A DNA stretch of 40,848 nt from an uncultured Burkholderiales bacterium. Its GTDB lineage: Bacteria; Pseudomonadota; Gammaproteobacteria; Burkholderiales; Burkholderiaceae. The DNA is taken from the NCBI GenBank assembly GCA_937891045.1, contig CALBEV010000154.1, positions 1 to 40,848 on the forward strand, read 5' to 3'. Of the stretch, positions 8,297-15,975 are shown in pieces; the stretch's first letter is position 1, and each line of letters opens with the position of its first letter. The notes below the pieces were generated by a model. The model searched no databases. It was not told the origin of the DNA and saw only the letters and a list, made by a program, of their open reading frames with translations. The position numbers and the translations under genes are program-made.

Positions 8297-8896
8297 ATGC
8301 CCAACAGCCCCTTGCCCCGCCCCCTGATTTTGGGGTCCACCTCGCCCTACCGGCGTGAATTGCTGCAACGCCTGTGCCTGCCGTTCGAGGTGGTGCGGCC
8401 CGAGGTGGACGAAACACCCCATGCAGGAGAGTTACCCGTGGCCTTGGCCCAGCGCTTGGCCATGGAAAAAGCCCTGGCCGTGGCGCGGCAGCACCCCCAA
8501 GCGGTGGTGATCGGCTCCGACCAAGTAGCCGATTTGGACGGCGAACCACTGGGCAAACCCGGCACCCACGAGCGGGCCGTGGCCCAATTGCAGCGCATGC
8601 GCGGCCACACCGTGGTGTTTCAAACCGCCGTGGCGGTGGTGTGCATTGAGAGTGGTTTTGCCGAGCAGGCCTTGGCGCAAGTCAAGGTGCAGTTTCGCCA
8701 GCTCAGCGATGCGGCCATCGAAACTTACTTGCGCGCTGAGGAGCCCTACGACTGCGCTGGCAGCGCCAAGAGCGAAGGTTTGGGCATCGCTTTACTAGAG
8801 CAGATCGACAACCAAGACCCCAGCGCCTTGGTCGGCCTGCCGCTGATCCACACCTGCCGGTTGCTGCGGGCTGCTGGCCTGCCTTTGCTGAATTAA
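8297..8896 (+). CDS. yceF: Maf-family nucleotide pyrophosphatase, YceF type
   Basis: A 199-aa Maf/YceF protein. The E. coli YceF branch hydrolyses 7-methyl-GTP and related modified nucleotides to monophosphates, a housecleaning function. The N-terminus LILGSTSPYRRELL is the family signature, followed by PEVDET, VIGSDQVADLDGE and the YceF-specific PYDCAGSAKSEGLGIALLE and DPSALVGLPLI. The ATG at 8297 gives normal length; an upstream in-frame extension to 7763 is antisense to yceD. In E. coli yceF is also divergent from yceD-rpmF-plsX, so this junction is conserved between classes. Confidence 0.93.
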   Translation: MPNSPLPRPLILGSTSPYRRELLQRLCLPFEVVRPEVDETPHAGELPVALAQRLAMEKALAVARQHPQAVVIGSDQVADLDGEPLGKPGTHERAVAQLQRMRGHTVVFQTAVAVVCIESGFAEQALAQVKVQFRQLSDAAIETYLRAEEPYDCAGSAKSEGLGIALLEQIDNQDPSALVGLPLIHTCRLLRAAGLPLLN

Positions 8897-8899
8897 GCC

Positions 8900-9667
8900 A
8901 TGAGCCAAGCGCCCTTGGGCAAGTTGTATTTGGTGCCCACCCCCCTTGATTTTTTATGCGCCACGCAGGTGCCGTTGAACCACGTACTGCCCGTGGGCAC
9001 GGTGCGAGCAGCCTCGCAAATCGACCATTGGATTGGCGAAAACGCCAAATCCACCCGGGCTTTTTTGAAACGCATCGACCTGGAACTGGCGCTGAAAACA
9101 CCTCTGCAAGCCCAAACCATCACCGAATTGCCGCGCCAAGTGCACAAGAAAGGCGACCTCAAGGCCGGTGGTGACATGCGCCCGTTGTTGCAAGCGGCCT
9201 TGCAAGGCCACGACATCGGTTTGCTGAGCGAAGCGGGCATGCCAGCCGTGGCTGATCCGGGCTCTTCGGTGGTTCGCGCCGCCCATGATTTGGGTTTGCA
9301 AGTGCTGCCTTTGGTAGGACCCAGTGCCTTGCTGTTGGCGCTGGCGGCCAGTGGCTTGAATGGCCAGCAGTTTGCTTTTCTGGGCTATTTGCCGCAAGAC
9401 GCCGCAGAGCGCGACACCCGCCTCAAAGCGCTGGAAAAACACGCTTTGAAAACCGGTGAAACCCAAGTGTTCATTGAAACGCCTTACCGCAATGCCGCCA
9501 TGTTGTCAGGCTTGCTGGGCAGTTTGCAAGCCAGCACACGCTTGGCGGTGTGCAGCCATTTGACCTTGCCTGAGATGCGGATTCAAAGCCACAGCGTGGC
9601 TGATTGGAAACGCCACCCCGATGCACCGGATAAAAACACCCCGGCGGTGTTTGCCTTTGGGACTTGA
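8900..9667 (+). CDS. RsmI-like SAM-dependent methyltransferase
   Basis: A 255-aa member of the tetrapyrrole methylase fold related to RsmI (16S rRNA 2'-O-methyltransferase). The motif LSEAGMPAVADPGSSVV (about residues 109-125) corresponds to the RsmI SDAGTPxxSDPG SAM-binding segment. LPLVGPSALLLALAASGL, FAFLGYLP and TQVFIETPYRN follow in family order. It starts 3 bp after maf, so the two form a unit. It is shorter than E. coli RsmI (286 aa) and deviates in the DPG segment, so it may be the paralogous group that occurs beside maf in betaproteobacteria. The substrate is therefore unassigned. Confidence 0.85.
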   Translation: MSQAPLGKLYLVPTPLDFLCATQVPLNHVLPVGTVRAASQIDHWIGENAKSTRAFLKRIDLELALKTPLQAQTITELPRQVHKKGDLKAGGDMRPLLQAALQGHDIGLLSEAGMPAVADPGSSVVRAAHDLGLQVLPLVGPSALLLALAASGLNGQQFAFLGYLPQDAAERDTRLKALEKHALKTGETQVFIETPYRNAAMLSGLLGSLQASTRLAVCSHLTLPEMRIQSHSVADWKRHPDAPDKNTPAVFAFGT

Positions 9668-9697
9668 GGTTTTCACCCCTTCGGCCTGATGGCCGCT

Positions 9698-10678
9698 TTA
9701 ACGCAGTGAGGGCATCAGGCTGAGCGAAGTCTTCACCATGGCTTCGCCCATGGCGGCCCCAAAGCGTTTGGCCAGGCGTTCGGCCACGTTGTCTTGGCGG
9801 GTGTAGTCCACGATGTCTTCGGCTTTCACCACGTCGCGGGCCACACTGTCTAAAGTCCCGAATTGATCGGCCAAGCCCAAGGCAATCGCCTGCTCACCGC
9901 TCCAAAACAAGCCACTGAAAACATCGGGCGTTTCCTTCAAACGGTCTCCGCGACCGTCTCGAACCACTTTGATGAATTGTTGGTGAATTTGGTCCAGCAA
10001 GGCTTGTGCGTGGGCGCGTTGCGGTTTGCTGGGTGTACTGAACGGATCGAGAAAGCCTTTGTTCTCGCCTGCCGTCATCAGGCGTCTCTCGACACCCACT
10101 TTGTCCATCAAATCCGTGAAGCCAAAGCCATCCATCAACACACCAATACTGCCAACAATACTGGCTTTGTCGACAAAAATTTGATCGCCTGCCACGGCAA
10201 TGTAGTAGGCCGCTGAAGCGCAGGTTTCTTCCACCACCACATAGACTGGTTTTTGATGCAAAGCCTTGAGACGGCGAATTTCATCGTTGATCATGCCCGC
10301 TTGCACCGGGCTGCCACCCGGCGAATTGATGAGCAAGACAATGGCTTGCGCCCCTTCATCCTCAAAGGCTTGACGCAGGGAGTCCATGATCCATTCGGCG
10401 TTGGCATTGGCATCTGCATCAATCTCGCCTTGGATTGAAATCATGGCGGTGTGCGAGGCTGGGTTGTTCGAGGTGGCAGCTTTGTTTTGATGAAATGAAA
10501 ACCAAACGGCTGTCAACACCAACAAGGACCAAAAAATGCGAAATCCAATGCGCCAACGACGCGCAGCACGCTGCTCATCCAGTTGTGCCATGACCAATCG
10601 CTCCAGCGTTTCGCGCTCCCAGTGGCCGGGTGCTGCTTTGTCGTTGGCAGTGGTGTTGGCAGACATGTCGTCGTTCAT
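9698..10678 (-). CDS. sppA: S49 family signal-peptide peptidase (SppA-like)
   Basis: A 326-aa short-type SppA. One N-terminal transmembrane segment (about residues 45-62) anchors a periplasmic Ser-Lys protease domain that digests cleaved signal peptides or small membrane peptides. The nucleophile is S155 in ETCASAAYYIA. The general base is probably K207 in MTAGENKGFLDPF, spaced as in the Bacillus enzyme. The NSPGGS oxyanion segment is at 118-123 and SIVGSIG at 173-179. It starts 3 bp after the Rieske gene and is the last gene of the rluC operon. A short hairpin (CGGCC/GGCCG, 9682-9695) lies just beyond its stop and may help termination. Confidence 0.92.
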   Translation of the reverse strand: MNDDMSANTTANDKAAPGHWERETLERLVMAQLDEQRAARRWRIGFRIFWSLLVLTAVWFSFHQNKAATSNNPASHTAMISIQGEIDADANANAEWIMDSLRQAFEDEGAQAIVLLINSPGGSPVQAGMINDEIRRLKALHQKPVYVVVEETCASAAYYIAVAGDQIFVDKASIVGSIGVLMDGFGFTDLMDKVGVERRLMTAGENKGFLDPFSTPSKPQRAHAQALLDQIHQQFIKVVRDGRGDRLKETPDVFSGLFWSGEQAIALGLADQFGTLDSVARDVVKAEDIVDYTRQDNVAERLAKRFGAAMGEAMVKTSLSLMPSLR

Positions 10679-10681
10679 GGC

Positions 10682-11050
10682 TTAGAAGTCCAAAGGCTTG
10701 AGGTTGTAGGCAGTATGCCAGTGGACCACGCCCTGACGCTCTGAAAGGGTGATTTTGACCAAACCGCCTCGGCAAGGTCCGCCCACGCATTCTCCTGTGT
10801 CAGGGGCGTAAGTAGCGCCGTGGGTGGCACACAGCAACCAACGGCCCTCGGTGTCGAAAAACCGATCGGGTTGGTAGTCCATCTCCATGGCCACATGGGT
10901 GCAACGGTTCAGGTAGGCCTGCACCTGTCCTTCAAACCGGACCGCAAAAGCGCGGCAGGTTTGGCCTGCATAGACCACGTCAAAGGGCACGGCCAAGCCG
11001 CTGTCCAACAGTTCACTGCTTTGGCAAAGTGGCACCAAGTCTTCAGCCAT
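10682..11050 (-). CDS. Rieske [2Fe-2S] ferredoxin-like protein
   Basis: A 122-aa single-domain Rieske protein. The cluster ligands are C50 and H52 (CTHVAME) and C74 and H77 (CATHGATY), with 21 residues between the pairs. It has no membrane anchor or signal peptide, so it should be a soluble cytoplasmic electron carrier, perhaps resembling NirD-like or dioxygenase-type ferredoxins. Its gene overlaps the HAD phosphatase gene by 8 bp and precedes sppA by 3 bp. The partner oxidoreductase is not evident in the operon, so the role is unknown. Confidence 0.9.
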   Translation of the reverse strand: MAEDLVPLCQSSELLDSGLAVPFDVVYAGQTCRAFAVRFEGQVQAYLNRCTHVAMEMDYQPDRFFDTEGRWLLCATHGATYAPDTGECVGGPCRGGLVKITLSERQGVVHWHTAYNLKPLDF

Positions 11051-11711
11051 GTCCGATCAACCAATCGTGCAACTCGGGCACGGAATGCACCACAGCCAAA
11101 GGGCCGAAGTTCTCCAGACCATCAGCGCCATGGGCGCCATAGCTGACCGCCAAACTGGCGCAACCGGCGTTTTGCGCCATTTGCAAATCGTGGGTGGTGT
11201 CGCCAATCATCAAGGTGCGCTCAGGAGAGACGCCAAACTCGGCCATCAACTCGTGCAGCATGCGCGGATCGGGTTTGCCCGCGGTTTCGTCGGCGGTGCG
11301 CGAGCCGTCAAACATGCCGCGCAAGGCCACTTGGTGCAAGGCATCGTCCAAGCCTTTGCGGCTTTTGCCGGTGGCCACGGTTAAGAGGTGTTGGCGTTCG
11401 TGCAGCGCTTGCAGCAGCGGCAAGATGCCGACAAACAAAGACAAATCGTTGTGGTGCAAGGCGTAATGGTGCCGATAGCGTTCGCCCAACAGCGGGTATT
11501 TTTCTTTCGGCACATCAGGTGCTGCATGTGCCAGCGCAGGCATCAGGGCCATGCCAATCACATACCCAGCCTGTTCGTCTGTGGGCTTGGCACCACCCAC
11601 ATCGGTCACCGCCGCTTGGATGCAGCGCACGATGATTTGCGTCGAGTCGTACAGCGTGCCGTCCCAATCGAAAGCGATCAGGTCATACTGACGGGGGCGG
11701 GGGTTGGACAT
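11043..11711 (-). CDS. HAD-superfamily hydrolase (Gph-like phosphatase)
   Basis: A 222-aa haloacid dehalogenase-type phosphatase of the phosphoglycolate phosphatase-like branch. The nucleophile and acid pair are D15 and D17 in FDWDGTLYDS. Motif II is TVATGKS (T114), the lysine is K146 in AGKPDP, and motif IV is IGDTTHD with D171 and D175. The alpha-helical cap lies between residues 25 and 95. The start MSNPRPRQYDLIAF at 11711 overlaps the end of rluC by 29 bp, with no clear ribosome site, so it is probably translationally coupled. The substrate cannot be read from sequence; phosphoglycolate or pyrophosphate are possibilities. Confidence 0.9.
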   Translation of the reverse strand: MSNPRPRQYDLIAFDWDGTLYDSTQIIVRCIQAAVTDVGGAKPTDEQAGYVIGMALMPALAHAAPDVPKEKYPLLGERYRHHYALHHNDLSLFVGILPLLQALHERQHLLTVATGKSRKGLDDALHQVALRGMFDGSRTADETAGKPDPRMLHELMAEFGVSPERTLMIGDTTHDLQMAQNAGCASLAVSYGAHGADGLENFGPLAVVHSVPELHDWLIGHG

Positions 11712-12675
11712 GATCGATGAATTGTTGAAGTTCGGGGGGCAAATCGGCTTGCAAGGTTTGCGGCTTGCCCAACTGCGGATGGACAAACTTTAACCGCCAG
11801 GCATGCAAGAACATGCGCTTCAAGCCTTCTGCAGACATGCGCTTGTTCAGTTCAAAGTCGCCGTATTTGTCGTCGCCCACGATCGGGTAGCCCTGGCTGG
11901 CCAAATGCACCCGAATTTGGTGGGTGCGCCCGGTTTTGATGGTCACTTCCAGCAGGCTGTAATCGCCCACCAAACGCGCCACCCGAACCAAGGTGATGGC
12001 GCGTTGGGCGTTGGCATCGTCTTTGTGGGCGATGCGCACCCGGCGCTCGCCCTCGCCCACGCCGCTGGGCAACAAATAGCGCTGCAGCGGCAAGTCGATC
12101 ACTTTTTTATTGGTTGGCCATTGGCCTTTGACCAGCGCCAAATAGGTTTTGCCGGTTTCACGGTCGCGGAACTGGTCTTGCAAGCGCGTGAGGGCGCTGC
12201 GTTTTTTGGCCACCAACAGCACACCCGAGGTGTCACGGTCCAAGCGGTGCACCAACTCCAACATCCGGGCACCGGGTCGGGCCTGGCGCAGTTGCTCAAT
12301 CACGCCAAAGCTCACGCCGCTGCCGCCATGCACCGCCACACCGGCCGGTTTGTCGATGGCCAGCATTTGTTCGTCTTCAAACAAAATGGGGAATTCACGG
12401 CCCGGGGCCACCGGCGCGTCGGGCGACGGCGTGGACACCCGAACGGGCGGCATGCGCACCAAATCACCGGTTTGCACCCGGGTGTCGGCACTGGCGCGGC
12501 CTTTGTTGATCCGCACCTCACCGGTTCGGATGATGCGGTACACATGGGTTTTGGGCACGCCCTTCAGGTGGCGCAGCAAAAAATTGTCCAAGCGCTGACC
12601 GGCGGATTCCTCGTCCACCGTCAAGTTTTTGACCGCGGCGGTTGGGGTAGCGTCTGTGTCTATAATGATCTTCAC
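11683..12675 (-). CDS. rluC: 23S rRNA pseudouridine synthase RluC
   Basis: A 330-aa RluA-family pseudouridine synthase, which in E. coli modifies 23S rRNA positions 955, 2504 and 2580. An S4-like RNA-binding domain (about residues 27-75, QRLDNFLLRHLKGVPKTHVYRIIRTG) precedes the catalytic domain. The catalytic aspartate is D146 in ELVHRLDRDTSGV, followed by KTYLALVKG and TGRTHQIRVHL. It starts the rluC-HAD-Rieske-sppA operon and is divergent from rne, an arrangement also found in E. coli. RluC rather than RluD is favoured by this synteny and by the S4 region. Confidence 0.93.
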   Translation of the reverse strand: MKIIIDTDATPTAAVKNLTVDEESAGQRLDNFLLRHLKGVPKTHVYRIIRTGEVRINKGRASADTRVQTGDLVRMPPVRVSTPSPDAPVAPGREFPILFEDEQMLAIDKPAGVAVHGGSGVSFGVIEQLRQARPGARMLELVHRLDRDTSGVLLVAKKRSALTRLQDQFRDRETGKTYLALVKGQWPTNKKVIDLPLQRYLLPSGVGEGERRVRIAHKDDANAQRAITLVRVARLVGDYSLLEVTIKTGRTHQIRVHLASQGYPIVGDDKYGDFELNKRMSAEGLKRMFLHAWRLKFVHPQLGKPQTLQADLPPELQQFIDHVQPPPPSV

Positions 12676-12844
12676 CAGTGTCAGGTTCTAAGTGCTTGAT
12701 TTGAATAAGAGATTAGAGCACGTCCCACCAGCACTGAGAGGTCGATGCCCATCGTGGCCGCCGCAAGCCTTACCGCCCAATTGCGGTCTGCCCTGCGGTC
12801 ACACAAGCCGATGCCTTGGAAAAACCCAGAAACGGAATACCCCA

Positions 12845-12872
12845 GTTGCAGGTTTGAATTCAAACCTGCAAC
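12845..12872. repeat. 28-bp perfect palindrome upstream of rne
   Basis: The half-site GTTGCAGGTTTGAA (12845-12858) is followed without spacer by its exact reverse complement (12859-12872), with an EcoRI-type GAATTC centre. It is 172 bp from the rluC start and 318 bp from the rne start. It could act as an operator for a dimeric regulator, or as a hairpin in either leader RNA. Because TTGAAT occurs on both strands within it, the palindrome also offers symmetrical -35-like boxes to both divergent genes. Confidence 0.8.
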
Positions 12873-12881
12873 GGATACAAA
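12854..12881 (+). promoter_or_regulatory. Possible rne promoter
   Basis: TTGAAT (12854-12859) and TACAAA (12876-12881) are separated by 16 bp and resemble a sigma-70 promoter. The -35 box lies inside the 28-bp palindrome. Transcription from here would give an rne leader of about 300 nt. This is only a pattern match, and other weak boxes exist in the region. Confidence 0.35.
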
Positions 12882-13114
12882 GTGAGATTGTCGATACATG
12901 AACGTCGTGTTGGTTCTGCTGAAACTCTGCTTTTCCTGGCTTGCGCCAGTGGAAACGGTGCGTGTTTTCCAGCCCCCCACCCGTTCGCCAATGAACCCCA
13001 TGGCCCTGTTGGTCATGCCCGTTCGCCTGCAACTCGCCCGCATCCACCCCCCGCCTTCGACCCGCAGACACCGCTAACCCGGTGCTCGTGCGCGTTCCAC
13101 GCGGCATTCCCTTT

Positions 13115-13186
13115 CGTTTTTTCTTGCATTGGCCCACGGCATCGTTGGTCCGCCATGGACCTGTGTTGTTAGCAAGAAAAGGAACG
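13115..13186 (+). promoter_or_regulatory. rne leader hairpin masking the ribosome binding site
   Basis: CGTTTTTTCTTGC (13115-13127) can pair over all 13 bases with GCAAGAAAAGGAACG (13172-13186), leaving only the two G of the Shine-Dalgarno AAGGA as a bulge. The pairing covers the rne ribosome site, which ends 5 nt before the ATG at 13191. A nested perfect hairpin GGTCC-GCCAT-GGACC (13147-13161) lies in the loop. The U-rich 5' arm would be a natural RNase E target when unpaired. Autoregulation of rne through its leader is known in E. coli; that this hairpin does so here is inference. Confidence 0.6.
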
Positions 13187-13190
13187 CATC

Positions 13191-15965
13191 ATGAAACGGA
13201 TGCTGATCAACGCCACGCAAGCTGAAGAGCGCCGCCTGGCCATCGTCGACGGACAAAAACTCCTCGACTACGAAATCGAAATTGAAGGGCGCGAACAGCG
13301 CAAGGGCAACATCTACAAAGCGGTGGTGACCCGGGTTGAACCCTCGTTGGAAGCCTGTTTTGTCGATTACGGCGAAGAACGCCACGGTTTTCTGCCTTTC
13401 AAAGAAATCTCCAAGCAGTACTTCTCAAGCAATGTGTCGGCCTCGCAGGCCCGCATCCAAGGCGTCATCAAAGAAGGCCAAGACCTGCTGATCCAGGTGG
13501 AAAAAGAGGAGCGCGGCAACAAAGGCGCGGCCCTCACCACCTTCATCAGTTTGGCCGGTCGCTATGTGGTGCTGATGCCCAACAACCCCCGGGGTGGCGG
13601 CGTCAGTCGCCGCATCGAGGGTGACGACCGGGCTGAACTCAAAGAAGCCATGGACCAGTTGGAATACCCCAACGGCATGTCCATCATCGCCCGCACCGCC
13701 GGTATTGGCCGAAGTGCCCCCGAGTTGCAATGGGACTTGAACTACCTGCTCAAGCTCTGGACTGCGATTGACGGCGCCAGCAAGTCCAAAGGCGCTTTCC
13801 TGATTTACCAAGAATCCAGCTTGGTGATCCGTGCCATCCGCGACTATTTCAACAATGACATCGGCGACATCCTGATCGACACTGATGACATTTACGACCA
13901 AGCGCAGCAGTTCATGGCCCACGTCATGCCCGAGCATGCCGCCCGCGTCAAGCGCTACCGCGACGAAACACCGTTGTTCAGCCGCTTCCAAATTGAACAC
14001 CAAATCGAATCGGCCTATGCCCGCACGGTCAACCTGCCGTCTGGCGGCGCCATCGTCATTGACCACACCGAAGCCTTGGTGTCGGTGGACGTCAACTCGG
14101 CGCGTGCCATCAAAGGCGGTGACATCGAAGAAACCGCCACCCGCACCAACTTGGAAGCCGCCGACGAAGTGGCGCGTCAAATGCGTTTGCGCGATTTGGG
14201 TGGCCTGATCGTCATCGACTTCATCGACATGGACGAATCGAAAAACCGCCGCGAGGTGGAAAACCGCTTGCGCGACGCGCTGCGCCAAGACCGCGCCCGG
14301 GTGCAGTTCGGCACCATCAGCAAATTCGGCTTGATGGAAATGAGCCGCCAACGTCTGCGCCCCGCATTGAGCGAAGGCGCTTCCATCCCTTGCCCACGTT
14401 GCGGTGGCTCCGGCCATGTGCGCGACACCGAAAGCTCGGCGCTGCAAATTTTGCGGATCATTCAAGAAGAGTCGATGAAGGACAACACGGCGGCGGTGCA
14501 TGCCCAAGTGCCGGTGGAAGTGGCTTCGTTCCTCTTGAACGAGAAACGCTCCGAGATTGCCAAGATTGAAATCCAACAACGCACCAACGTGCTGTTGATT
14601 CCCCACAAAGGTTTGGAAACACCGAACTACAAGTTGGAGCGTTTGAAGCACGACGACCCGCGTTTGGACAACATCCAAGCCAGCTACAAGATGGCCGAGG
14701 AGATCGAAGACCCGACCGCCGTCACCCGTCGTTCGCAAGAACCCACCAACAAACAAACGCCCGTCATCAAAGGCGTGTTGCCCGATCTGCCCGCACCGCC
14801 TGCCGAGGCACGCCCACCCCGCGCTGAGCGCCCTGCCCCGGCAGCGCGTCGTGAAGCCGCCGTGGCACCGGCCGAAAAAGGTTTCTTTGGCTGGCTCAAA
14901 GGCTTGTTCAGCAGCGAACCTGCTGCGGCACCCGCTCCCGCCGGACGTGGCAAACCCGGTGAACGCCGTGAACCCGGACGTGATGGCGCCCGCGGTGAAG
15001 GCCGTGGCGATGGTCGACGTGGTGGCCGCCGAGGCGAAGGCCGTGGCGAAGGACGAGCCGAAGGCCGTGGTGGCGATCGCGCTGAACGTGGCGAAGGTCG
15101 CGGCGAACGCACCGAGCGCCCAGACGGCAGAAACGCCGAAGTCCGCGCCGAGCGTGGTGAACGCGGTGAAGGCCGCAGTGCAGAGGGCCGCAACACAGAA
15201 GGCCGCGCCGAGCGTGGTGAACGCGGTGGTCGCAATGGCCGTGGCGAACGCAGCGGCGAAGCCCGCAACCGCCCCGAAGCTCGCACCGAACCGCGCACCG
15301 ACGACGCTCGCAGCAGTGATGCCCCTAGCACTGAGACCTTGTATGCCAACGGCGAAAAAGCCGCCCGCCCAGCGCGTGGCGAGGGCCGCCGTGGCCGTGG
15401 CCGCCGTGGCGAACGATCCACGCCAACCGGTGACAACCAGACCAACGAAGACGGCTTGCAACAGTTGGCTGCACCCTCGGACGCATCAACCGATGGGGCT
15501 CCACACAGCGAATCCTCGCAGCCTGGCCAAGACGGTGAAGCCTTGAGCGAACGCCGTGAACGCCGCAGCCGGGACCGCTATGGCCGAGATCGCCAACCGC
15601 GTGAGCACCAAGCCGACAGTGCATCCACTGCTGAGCATTCACAGGTTCAGGCCCCCTTCCAAGCAAGCGTCCACACGACTGTGGCCGCGCCTGCTGCAGC
15701 CCGCATGCCCACGGTAGGTGCTTACGAGTTGCCCATCAGCAGCTTGCAAGGCGTGGCCCAGTCCTCTGGTTTGGAATGGGTCAATTCCAACCCCGAGCGC
15801 ATCGCCCAGGTGCAAGCGGCGATTGCCGCCGAGCCCCGTCCGATTCATGTGCCGCGCGAACGCCCACCAGCGGTGGTGATGGACGAAGGTCCTTTGATCT
15901 TGGTGGAAACCAAGCGGGATTTGGGTCAGATGCCCATGCCGTTTGACAACAGCGCTTCACATTGA
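13191..15965 (+). CDS. rne: Ribonuclease E
   Basis: A 924-aa endoribonuclease that begins decay of most mRNAs and processes rRNA and tRNA precursors at the inner membrane as the core of the degradosome. The N-terminal catalytic half has an S1 domain (about 36-120), a 5'-sensor/RNase H-like region, the Mg-binding aspartates D300 (SVDVNSA) and D343 (VIDFIDMD), and the Zn-link CPRCGGSGH (401-409) for tetramer assembly. The C-terminal half is disordered: a Pro/Ala linker, WLKGLFSS (about 568-575), then about 150 residues (583-735) of R/G/E-rich repeats. The end carries a conserved-looking segment [11 protein letters not shown]. It is divergent from rluC and convergent with hemY. Confidence 0.96.
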   Translation: MKRMLINATQAEERRLAIVDGQKLLDYEIEIEGREQRKGNIYKAVVTRVEPSLEACFVDYGEERHGFLPFKEISKQYFSSNVSASQARIQGVIKEGQDLLIQVEKEERGNKGAALTTFISLAGRYVVLMPNNPRGGGVSRRIEGDDRAELKEAMDQLEYPNGMSIIARTAGIGRSAPELQWDLNYLLKLWTAIDGASKSKGAFLIYQESSLVIRAIRDYFNNDIGDILIDTDDIYDQAQQFMAHVMPEHAARVKRYRDETPLFSRFQIEHQIESAYARTVNLPSGGAIVIDHTEALVSVDVNSARAIKGGDIEETATRTNLEAADEVARQMRLRDLGGLIVIDFIDMDESKNRREVENRLRDALRQDRARVQFGTISKFGLMEMSRQRLRPALSEGASIPCPRCGGSGHVRDTESSALQILRIIQEESMKDNTAAVHAQVPVEVASFLLNEKRSEIAKIEIQQRTNVLLIPHKGLETPNYKLERLKHDDPRLDNIQASYKMAEEIEDPTAVTRRSQEPTNKQTPVIKGVLPDLPAPPAEARPPRAERPAPAARREAAVAPAEKGFFGWLKGLFSSEPAAAPAPAGRGKPGERREPGRDGARGEGRGDGRRGGRRGEGRGEGRAEGRGGDRAERGEGRGERTERPDGRNAEVRAERGERGEGRSAEGRNTEGRAERGERGGRNGRGERSGEARNRPEARTEPRTDDARSSDAPSTETLYANGEKAARPARGEGRRGRGRRGERSTPTGDNQTNEDGLQQLAAPSDASTDGAPHSESSQPGQDGEALSERRERRSRDRYGRDRQPREHQADSASTAEHSQVQAPFQASVHTTVAAPAAARMPTVGAYELPISSLQGVAQSSGLEWVNSNPERIAQVQAAIAAEPRPIHVPRERPPAVVMDEGPLILVETKRDLGQMPMPFDNSASH

Positions 15966-15975
15966 AGCCGCTGGC

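Larger units (their letters stand above)
12676..13190. other. 515-bp rluC-rne divergent intergenic region
   Basis: No protein gene is supported here. The region must carry promoters for rluC (left) and rne (right) and forms a long rne leader. It contains a 28-bp perfect palindrome (12845-12872), a plausible rne promoter overlapping that palindrome, and a ribosome-site-sequestering hairpin just before rne (13115-13186). The long leader recalls the E. coli rne 5' UTR, through which RNase E controls its own message, but no sequence similarity to the E. coli element was noticed. Confidence 0.6.

Noticed and set aside
13425..15461. 678-codon frame antisense to rne
   Set aside because: Composition follows the mirror of the rne codons (Ala/Thr/Val-rich low complexity) with no family motif; rne itself is certain.
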